Below, one piece after another: positions 53,946 to 64,000 of a stretch of 64,000 nt of DNA (position 1 is the first letter of the stretch; each line of letters begins with the position of its first letter). The notes beneath the pieces were generated by a model. The model saw only the letters and a program-made list of their open reading frames with translations, was not told the DNA's origin and made no database searches. Origin of the DNA: Strigops habroptila (Eukaryota > Chordata > Aves > Psittaciformes > Psittacidae); assembly GCF_004027225.2 (NCBI RefSeq), contig NC_044278.2:99130743-99194742 (forward strand), written 5' to 3'. Both the position numbers and the translations under genes were made by a program.

Positions 53946-54654
53946 ATAAAAAACATTTTCTTATTCTCATTTCATGCCACTATTTTCTTCAGTTGAACTA
54001 TTGTATTTCTTATGTTCATATTAGTAATAATTCCTGTCCCATACAGGTTGGTAACATTTACTCTTGTGTGTGCACTGATGTCATGCCAAATGAAATCATC
54101 GCTCTGTCATCATTCTCCCATATCTGTATTAAGTTTATAAAAGAAAATGTTTATTTCTTTGATCAGTAAGTTACTGAATACAACGCGTTAGTAAATATTT
54201 TACTGCTAAGTTACTTTTGTGAGAGATGTAATAGCATGATACAATAATTAAATGTATCTATACATAACTTCATTGTATCAATATGTAACTTTATGCCCTA
54301 AATAGTTAAGGTTTTGAAAAACCTGGGCAATTAGATTTTATTTGTAGGTGACTGATGATTTCCCTGTAATAATTTTTGTATTGTTACATAATGGACAACC
54401 TCAGAAACTATTCTTCTCAAACTGACAAGTAATTTTATTTTTTCTGAAGACATTCCCTCATATCTTTTAAAAAAAGTATTTTTGTTGTTGGTTTTGGATG
54501 ATAAATATTTAAGGGGGCTGACTGAAATAATTTCTCATCACCTAAACTCTACCTATATAATGAAACACTTCCATAGGCTTTTTTTTGTTATTCATGCACA
54601 AACACTTATTGTGACATTCAAAAGGCTACATGGACAAAAGCTCTATGTGATTTG

Positions 54655-54715
54655 TTGGGTGAGAGGCCAATCTAGATGATCTTTCCCATCTGGTGTTTAG
54701 GTCTATAGAACAAGC
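54655..54715 (+). mobile_element. Possible CR1 3'-end remnant
   Basis: The words GAGGCCAATCTAGATGATCT and TTTCCCATCTGGTG resemble the plus-strand CR1 tail (...TAGATGATCT...CCTTTCCAACC). Only about 60 bases match and no terminal ATTCTATG units are left. Confidence 0.35.
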
Positions 54716-57700
54716 TTGTCTTTGACATCTCGATTCTGCAATGCAAATTACTAAAATGTACACCTGAAACATAGAATTTCCCTGTCGATACTAGTCCTTC
54801 GTATTAGTCCCTTACATGATGGTAATCAAAGCATCACAACATGCAGAATTGCAGATGTGTCCTAGGTAGCATTTGCAAAACAAACCAAACCAGTTCCATT
54901 GTCTCAATGTGCCTCCTGTTGTATAAATCATGTTAAGAGGAAGTACTCACTCTTAGCTCTCAGCAAGATCTTGCTCAGAACATCATCTTCTATTCTGGCT
55001 AAACTGTTTCTTTCTTCCTGAGTTCGTGTCACCAGTTTCAACAAGTTCTAAGACATACAAGTCCTTGTTGTTACCAAAACTTCCCTTGAAGCTATTCTTA
55101 CCTGCGTCTTTCAGAGTTTTCCCTTTTTTTTTTTTTTTATTATTCTACCATTACAGCCTTAGGTTTGTCATACCTCTTCTTGATACTACTGCTCAGGAGT
55201 TTTGCTCTTAAGCTAAGCATTCCTTTCCTCTCCCTTATGTCATTCTTTAATTTATTTTTCTCTTTTGAATATAAAACACAAGGCAGGATGCTGAAATCTT
55301 AATTTATGCTTTTAGATCTCTGGGATGGAATTTTATTTTTTTAAACAGAGCAAACTTATGACACAAATATTCTTTTCTGAAAAGGCCCCTTGGATTCCAA
55401 GCATATTATCTCCAACAGTGAAAAGTTATTTCAAAGCTTTTCTAAAGCAGAGATAAGTTAGTTACATTTTTGTGAGTAAGAACTAAAAAAAAAAATCCTC
55501 TGAATTTCTAAATGTAGCTTCTCTTCCGACTGGAATCACTGCAGATTTTCAAAGTCTACAAAAAAGCAAGTGAAGGAATAAAAAAATTCTATTAAAACTG
55601 TCATTAGCATCCCTTAGTTGGCAGTCACTAAAATTTACAGACATTTAAAAAAAACCACTGCTGCTGTCTAGGATGCTACAATTGTTTCCACATGTGAAAA
55701 GCAGTGAGTAATAGCCAGAAAGTGTGAAGTTCCAATTGTGCTAGGCTAAAAATTGTCAGTAGCATTTTTCAAAACACCATCAACTGCATTTAGAAACCTG
55801 CTAAATTTTACAAGTCAGAAGTACTTAAAGTCTTTTCTTTTGTTTAGAAATGCCTAACTAGATTATATTATACAGTATCTCAATTCAGTAATGAAAAAGG
55901 AAGTCCTCAAAGTCAAGACAAAAAAATCCCAAAAAGCTCTGGGAAGGCTGCAAACATAATTTCTCTGCATCAACAACTATACCAAGATCTCTCTCTTCCT
56001 GTGGTAGTTCCTTCACTTCCTCTATAAGGCTCTCAAGGACTGCCTTCCTCACCTTTTCCCTTCCTCCTTTCTGTCCTTTTTCCCTCTTTTTGGTTCACCT
56101 GGCTTCTCGTGCTTCGATTGCACTTTGGCCTCTTTCCCGCCCTCCCTCCCTCAAGAAGACAGGAGTTATGTAAATGCCCATCCTCCCATGCAATTCCATT
56201 TCCCCTCCTTCATCCCTCATTTTTTATTTCAGACATGGTCACCCTGACCTGTTTGGTTAAACACTACAGCACATGCAGGGCTTTATTCTGGGCAAAAAAA
56301 TTAGGTACTTTTAATTTTCCTATTATTTATAAGGAATTAAAAAAAACCCCTTACACATCACTGGTCCATCACCATTTATACTAACCAGCTGAAAACAGAA
56401 GCTAGTTATTCTGTGGCAATGAAGACAGTGTTATCATTATACCTTTATATTCCTACAACAATAAAGCTCCAGATATTTTGCAGAAGTAAAAATGGCGCAA
56501 AACAGAGAAGGTACTTTTAAAAATCTTGTTACTTTTCCTCTCCACTGAGGCAGAGGAAAGAAGAAACTTCTGTTCCTGAAGATCTCCTGGGGAAAAAGAC
56601 ATGGAGCAATCTCGGGTCTGGACAAAACAGCAAAACTGAGCACCCCTGTGCTTATTCTATGGCCTGGTCTGGAAAGCATAAGCAGCCAACCTGACCTCCA
56701 CTCACAGCTCTCAAAAGGGCAATGTACCAAGCAGAAAAAGCAGTGGTATTTTTGAGGAAGCTGTGGGAGTGACTATTTCTGAAAGACCCCCAACTTTCAA
56801 GCTGGGTGACCAAATGACTTGTGACTTCTGCTAGCTAAGAAAGATCACAGAAGAAAAAGCCTGGCTTTGCTGGTACCCTCACAGCTGCCAGAAGAAAAGG
56901 AAAAAATAACCAGGATGAAAATAAACTACAAGTACCCTAGACTTATGAAGTGCTTTGGGGAGTAATTGGGAGTGAAGCCAAGAAAGTAGCATTGGGCTAC
57001 TTCCCATGGTTTTCAGAGACGTTCATGTCAACTTAACAGTGCACTGACTCTTACATACAGAGAAATTTTACTCCATGATGTTAGAAGCAAGAATTTGCTA
57101 GGGACCACATTGGGTTTACTACTACTTATTAGCTCCCCTGGCCTTTGATTTTGTTTAAGACACCATATATGTTTCTAATTGTCATTTTTAGGAGCACAGA
57201 GGCTTCTAAGTGTAGCCATCCTATCCATAAAAATGCAACAGTATATCAGCAGGAGGCTTCACTGAAACTTTGAAACTTCATCCACTCTTTTCTAATTAAT
57301 TTTTTTTTTTCTTTGTGACTAAGAGCTTTAACAGTGCATGCTTACAGCTGGTTTTATCTATGCTTCTTTATTTTAAAAGCTAAATTGTGAGCTTTACAAA
57401 TTCACAGTTAAATTTTTAAAATCAACAATAAGTGTATGTAAAGTTTCTGCATGATGAGCTTATTGTGGGAGGGAATGATTTTTAAAGAACAAAAATTCTT
57501 AAATTCTCTCACTTCATTCATTATTCTTCTGCCCATAAACTGAATTTATGCTATTTTTACAGAAAATGTCTCAAGTTATTTCCTCAATCTTCTTCCACTT
57601 CTGTTATACTTCCCTCCTAAATACCATTCTTTTTCTTTCTATCTTAGGTAATGCTCATACATTTGCATTGTATGCTATAAAACTACTACATATTTATACA

Positions 57701-59161
57701 TTTTGTGTTACATTCTGACAAAATTTTCAATATAAGAAATAAAAAAGGGAATGTGAATATTTAGGACAGTATTTAATTTCTGTGAATTGGTGTAAATTAC
57801 ATGCAACTGAAAAGCTCCAAAGAGCTAAACTGACTGACAGAATTTCCACCTATAATGTAGCAATTAAAAAAAAAAAAAAAAAATCTACATTAAGCATTAA
57901 TTTATCAAAAAATAAAAACTTATCAAGATAATCCTGAATTAAAACAAAAAAGATGCAGTGACTTATGATGGAAGTTCATGTAATCATAAGAGGAACAGAC
58001 TGATGCAATTACTGACAACATAGTTGCGTTCATATTATACTTACAGCTATCACCATAACAGAACACAGCAGAATAAAAGACACAGGTGAAAAAGTCCAAA
58101 GTTTTCTATCTGCCCATAGTGTACATTCTTCCTAACAATGCATTTTTACTGTGTTTGTCCATTCTAGTTTGAAATGAACCTTTTACTGAAGCTTCTACCA
58201 TTTCTCTTTCAAGACTGTACAGTCAAATTCCAGCCTACAGACCTTAGGAAACTTCTTCTGCCATTAAGCCTGAGCTTTCCTGCCTGAAGTTGATCCTGTA
58301 ACTGCTAGTTAATCTGGCACCAGACCAAGTAATATCCCTATCTCAGCTGGCATGAGCCACCCTCCATATTCCTGCCTTTCTGCTACATGTCCCCTTTCAC
58401 TCTGTTATTTTCTGTCAAGCTCTTGAAATCCTCTTCATAAGCCAGTCTTCTCTATCCTCTCATCACTAGGATACTCTTCTCTGAACTCTCTCAAATCTTT
58501 CTGGTAAACCAGCATAGAGAATAATGCACCGTGCTCATGAAGAAGTTCAACCAAAACACGAGAGAAAGGGGGACCATTAGCGACTGTTCATACCCCATGG
58601 CAATTTGGCCAGTAGTTGACAAGAATTCAGATGATCATAAGCAGGCAGTCTTTCGGACTACTGGAACATTGACATGTTTTGATGCAGAAGTAAATAAATG
58701 AAGGTATAGGATCAAGCCTATAGAATTTCATTGTCTTGCAAAATAAACATTATCAATAGCTCGAATAACAAGTAATCTTTACTTCCAGAATGATAACTTA
58801 CATGTTTCAGAAAGCCATTACACAGAACATAGTCAACATATTTTTTTCTACTTATTTTACTGTTAAGAACTTCCCCTGTAGGAAAACTCAAAAAACCAAA
58901 AAGGAAAACAGGGGAGCAAACAATAGAACAGGCCTTCTGAAAGCTTGCAGTAATAAAAGAAGAAAGGGTACTTAATCATTACAGAATGCATTTTAGCTGT
59001 GACTTCTTTTTCCTGTGGTTTATTATTGAAATAAAACATGACCACTGAAGGCATTTTTTTAATGCTCAGAGAGCAGAACAGACTAAGTAAACCGAAGCAT
59101 CTAGCATGCGTAGTTTGTTCTTGATATAAAACTATTCAAAATTAAAAGTGTGACTTCATGT

Positions 59162-59486
59162 TGGGTCTACAAGGATGCTGGGGAGGGACTCTTCCTTAGG
59201 GACTGTAGTGGTAGGACAAGGGGTAATGGGTTCAAACTTAAACAGGGGAAGTTTAGACTAGGTATAAGGAAGAAGTTCTTTACAGTGAGGGTGGTGAAGC
59301 ACTGGAATGGGTTGCCCAGGGAGGTTGTGGATGCTCCATCCCTGGCGGTGTTCAAGGCCAGGTTGGACAGAGCCTTGAGCCACGTGGTTTAGGGCAAGGT
59401 GTCCCTGCCCATGGCAGGGGGGTTGGAACTAGATGATCTTAAGGTCCTTTCCAACCCTTACGATTCTATGATTCTATGATTCTATG
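59162..59486 (+). mobile_element. CR1 LINE 3' end, 5'-truncated
   Basis: A 325-bp plus-strand CR1 tail starting at GGGTCTACAAGGATGC and ending in three ATTCTATG units at 59463-59486. The reading frame for the ORF2 C-terminus ([10 protein letters not shown], stop) is intact here, unlike the near full-length copy. It is very close in sequence to the copies at 5640 and 39402, so it belongs to the same subfamily. Confidence 0.93.
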
Positions 59487-62400
59487 TTCTACTGCTGCTT
59501 TGTCAAAAAGAAAGCAAAACTCCTAAGTAAAATCATTCCATGTTAATGAATAAAAAGGAGTAAGTTAAGAATGTGGTAATATAGCATTAGTGGCTTTCTT
59601 TTTTATCTGAATGGAAAGTAAATGCTAGCTTATCTCTTTGCTCTCAGCTTTATCTTTCTATCATAAATCATCTGCCTTGTTTCCACCTTAAGAAGGTGCA
59701 CTGAGATTTACCAAGCACATACTCTTCACTACAAATTGTGGTTATGATGAGGCTCCAACCATCTGCCAGCCTTCAATTTATCCACTGCAGGACACAAGAA
59801 CTATCTCAGAGAATAGGCAAACCTTCAAAACTAACATCGGAAAAAAGGACTGACAGGGAAGTAGGTAAAACATACATACTGAAAGGTGTCACACATAGTA
59901 TTCATGAAGCTTCAGTGTATATTAGAATTTCAGTTTTGGGAACGGGTTATGCTGTTACATTTAAAATAAATGTGCTCAGTTATTTTCAGGGTTTAGCTTA
60001 GAAAGAAATAATTCTGTTTGGATTATTTCCCAGAACACATTCTTCAAAACTTCACTTTGTTCTTGACATAAATTGAAAACAATAATATAGATATACTGTA
60101 TACAGGCTTCAAAATGGCATTAAAGAGGCACATTATCAATATGTTTAAAACATTTAGAAAGCTCAGCTTTGCATCTTTCTAAGTGAATGACTAGATACTT
60201 AGACTGAGTAATATCTGTTCCAATAAACTGCTGTGTGTGAAATGTTTTGAATAATAGTTAATTTATGCTGAGGTAATGACAGTGTAATATAACTGAAATC
60301 TGTCCTAATAGGAAAAAAGAAGCCCCTTCCAGCTATTTCTGTTACAATCAGCTGCAATAATTCTCACCCCATATCTCTCTCTGTCTCTCACATAAAATAT
60401 TACTCTAAGTATATGTTAAAATCCTTGCTGCTAATTTTAAAAATCAATAATTGGTACCTGTCATCCATATGGAGAAAACCAAAATAATCAGACAATAAAG
60501 AAGAAATTTTCATGTACAAGACCTGTATTTTATGTATTTCTGCAATAAAAGAGAGCAATTGTGGTTAATCATGTTCTTTTTATATCAGCAAAACATTAAA
60601 CTCAGTTTGGGTAAGACTCCAGGATGTTCTGCAAAAAATGCATATGAATTTCTAACGTAGATGAGAACTGGTCAAGCAATTTATTCCAACTAATACTGAA
60701 AGTAGGTCGAGACATTTTCCTGGGCTATGAGTTATTTACAAACTCATCCTAGTATTCTTTTGATGAATTAATTATCTTAAATAGTTACTAAATAGCATGG
60801 TTGAATCTACGCGTAAATTGTTTTAAGCAATGGTAGAAGGATGTTTTAAATTTGGAATCCTATAGAACGGATTATGATTTCTGACTCCTTGTCATAAATG
60901 GCTTGTGTTATTTAGGGTAGGTATTCCCAAGAAGTTACTTCACGGTAAAATTGGATGAACAGTTCAAATGCTTCAGTTATTCTGCAGAAAACAACTTCTG
61001 AAAGCCCTTTCCCCTGAACAAGAAACAAGTAAAAGAGCACACAATTGGGCAATTACTGTGTGGTAACTGACCTGATGCAATTTACACTAATTCCTTATTG
61101 AATATTCTGATTTAAGGTGTCTCCTCCTGTATTCAGTGTCTTCTGCAGGAATCTTTACCTACAGAAATAAGTATCTTCTACCCTCAAAAAATCCATGTGT
61201 TTTTCTCACTGATCTAGAGAGTTATCATAACAAAATGACAGCAAGTAAAAACTCTTCCTTTCCTATTTACAGAAGAGGATACTGAGCTCCAAAACTCACG
61301 AGAAAGACATAGAAATTATTATATCCATGGATGCTCCCAGAGTGAAACATAAAAATATTTTAGTTTTCTGTTGATGAGGTCTTAATGCACACCTAACAGA
61401 CTCACAGGCTAAAAATACTACAAACTAATCAAGGTGGTTTTCCCCAAACCAATATAAATTTGGGGGAAAAAAAAAATCCCTGTTTTGTATGTCTGGGAAA
61501 CACAGTATTTGGGACTGAAGGTGGTGTTGACTTCTCAACAAAAATCAACAACAGTTGATGCAAGTACATATTTCTTAAAGAAGAATTGAGGCCTTAGCAT
61601 TTAAGAAAATAATTTCTATTTTGATGATGGCTTTTACTTGAATAACTGTACTTGCTATACAGATTCCTCCAATTAACTTTGAAAAAAGTGGATATTGATA
61701 TGACTTACAGCTTCCTACTTACTTCACCACTATCTGTATTCATGCCTAAGCAGGACTGCTCCTAGAAAGGAAGCACAAACCAGTCCCTTGTATGGAGGCA
61801 ATTAAGCACAACTGAACATGTAAGTGGCCAGTGCTGTGGGTACAACTCAATCAAGCAGATCCACAGGGGTGGTTTTGATATTCTTGTCACATCAAAGAAA
61901 TGGCGCCCAGAAGAAAAAGATCTAACAAGTTAAAAATGAAATTAGACTAAATAAGATTAACTCCGAGCAAAAGCAAGAACAAGCACATGGTTGCAAGGAT
62001 TGGAGTTACCCTGAAAGCATTATATAGTGCTATTAAAATAGTGTGTTAATTTTTTCCTCATAAATTTGCCAGGTTTGGCCACCAGGGAAAGGGTTGCATT
62101 CCAGTTCCCTTTGTTAAAGATATATCTATCTTGCTGAGTCTTGACAGCCCTATCATGTCAGCCCTCTGTAGTAGCAAAGAGTGTTTCAGCAAAGAGGGGG
62201 GAAAAAAGGAAAGGAGAAAAAAAAAAGTGAAAACTGATGTGATCTACTCTGCTTCCTGTAGGCATATTTCACTATAGCAGATCCAGAGGGATGCTTTGTT
62301 ATTCCTGTCAGATTAAAGAAAGAGATAACAGAAGAAAATATAGAGGAAAAATAAAACCCAGAAATGAGGGTAGCTGAAAAGCACTGCAAGACTACTGCAT

Positions 62401-64000
62401 CATTATGACTTCTCAAATTATTTAAATATGCTAAATATCTAGTCACCACCAAAGAAATAAATATTGCATAGGCCATATGCTCTGTTAGCTGCCAGAAAAA
62501 CTGTCCTACTAGGATTAGTTTACAGGCACAGCAACTGCCTGTTGAGCACTAGCAATTTTAATCATTTTTCAATTTGCTGTGTGAGTTGCGAGTACGCTCA
62601 GGTATTTTGACAGGTGGCTGCTCAGAACAAGTATCTGAGTCCAGTAGCTTCACACTGCTTTGTTTTCCTGTGCACTTGCAATTCCTGTTGGAATGGGGGG
62701 GATACAACTGTTTGGTGAAGATGCAGCAGCCACAGGAAAGTCACCGTACTGTAGTGCTAAGCTGTATTTGCAACTTACAAAGAACACGAGGATGACACGT
62801 TAGCCTCAAGTCTAGTGCAAACCAATAGCTGTGTAATACAATGTTTCACTTGATTTTTTCAAAATATTTCTAATCACAAACAAGCTGAACATCTGAAATA
62901 AAAAAGAAATACAGATCTGGCTGTTATTTTAAATAAATAAACAGAACACCTAAATAGTACTTTTCTGCACACTAGATGTGCTTTCAGTACTACCTGTGAT
63001 TAATCTATTATGCATTGACTGCCCCCCTATTTTGTGTTTAATCTACAAGGTAGTACTGAAAATAATTTTAACTCTTCTGTTGCATTTTCTCATGATCAGC
63101 ACAACTGTGCTGTTCCCTTTCAGTCACAATACTTTGTGTCATACAGAAACAAGTTCCTAACTTGAAAAAAGCCCTAATTCTATTGATTTCTGAGTGTCCA
63201 AATTTCCGGGTGGTTGGGAAAAATGAGGCTTCTAAAATCTATACACATTCTGGGAGAAAACAAGAGGAGGAACTATATTTGCCTAAAGAAGTGAACCAAT
63301 AACATTGAAGCACGATAAAAAAAGTACAATTCTGATACTGTTCTTTATACATTAGCATTCTCAGCATCAAGCCCCTGAAGACAGCCAGATCTGTCCAGTG
63401 GAAAGAATTTGGATTATGATGTAAACTAACAGTAAAGACAATTCCAAATAACATCTAATGTCCAATATAACTACTGTTTACATATTAAAAAGAGATACAG
63501 GCTTTGTACCAGGGATGTTCTGTCATGTTTCACCACAGGAGAAGACTGTCATGGTAAAGTTCATTATCAATTACTGCTTTACAAGTACAAGATGAGTTAA
63601 GCTGTCATAATTTTCTCAGCCAGAGATCCTGTGCTGTCAAAGAATGTCAATTTTTAATGTGACAAAAGGAAGAAAATTATCTGTTATTCTGACCTCTAAT
63701 TTCTTGACATTTTAATGCTATAATTGCTGTGGCTTTTGCTGCAACTATGATTTCACCTGTCAAGTAAGAATGTATCAATATCCTTAAGCTGTTCTTCAAG
63801 TTTCAGCTTTCACCTCATTGCTTTTACTTTAAAAAAGGAAAATTTTACAAATAGAATACAAAAAGTTGCAATAATTAAAAAAAAGGAATAATTTGGGGCT
63901 TGAAAAAAAATGTTCATTTTGCAACGCATTTTTTCTCCTCCTTATTCCAATATGAAAAAAGAATTACAGGGTGCAGAATAAAAGAGACCATTAGAACGGA

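Overview
The window looks like avian nuclear DNA. It is AT-rich non-coding sequence with very few long reading frames, it carries several CR1 LINE copies ending in the (ATTCTATG)n repeat typical of bird and reptile CR1, and it has two LTRs of kinds I recognise from bird endogenous retroviruses. I cannot name the species. There is no prokaryotic-type gene organisation. Most reading frames longer than 60 codons are chance or lie inside repeats.

The one host gene I can support is the 3' end of neurobeachin (NBEA) on the minus strand. Nine coding exons lie between 47303 and 19405. They join in phase (30 codons, then 64+1 nt, 23 codons plus split ends, and so on) into 1224 nt: 407 residues and a TAA stop. 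They encode the tail of the BEACH domain and the whole C-terminal WD40 region, ending in ...HYEHQNRY. Every junction checked has GT and AG at the expected place and a matching split codon. The 3'UTR probably runs from 19404 to about 17715, with an AATAAA at 17737-17732. From 47304 to the right edge I found no further exon, so this is probably one intron of at least 16.7 kb.

Region by region: 1-470 is unassigned. 471-1460 is a GC-richer island, possibly an old minus-strand LTR. 1461-5640 is intergenic with small repeats. 5640-9971 is a nearly full-length plus-strand CR1 with recognisable ORF1 and ORF2, broken by several frameshifts and stops. 10215-10801 is a solo LTR with a perfect 5-bp target duplication. 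10802-17714 is intergenic. 17715-47303 is the NBEA 3'UTR, exons and introns. The introns carry an internal CR1 fragment (19690-20500), a very old LINE remnant (about 27750-28400), a CR1 3' end (39402-40216) and a second LTR (42133-43225). 47304-64000 is intron with three more CR1 3' ends.

I found no previously undescribed functional system. The most interesting observations are a frameshifting deletion shared by two CR1 copies, the near full-length CR1 itself, and tandem splice acceptors 15 nt apart in NBEA.
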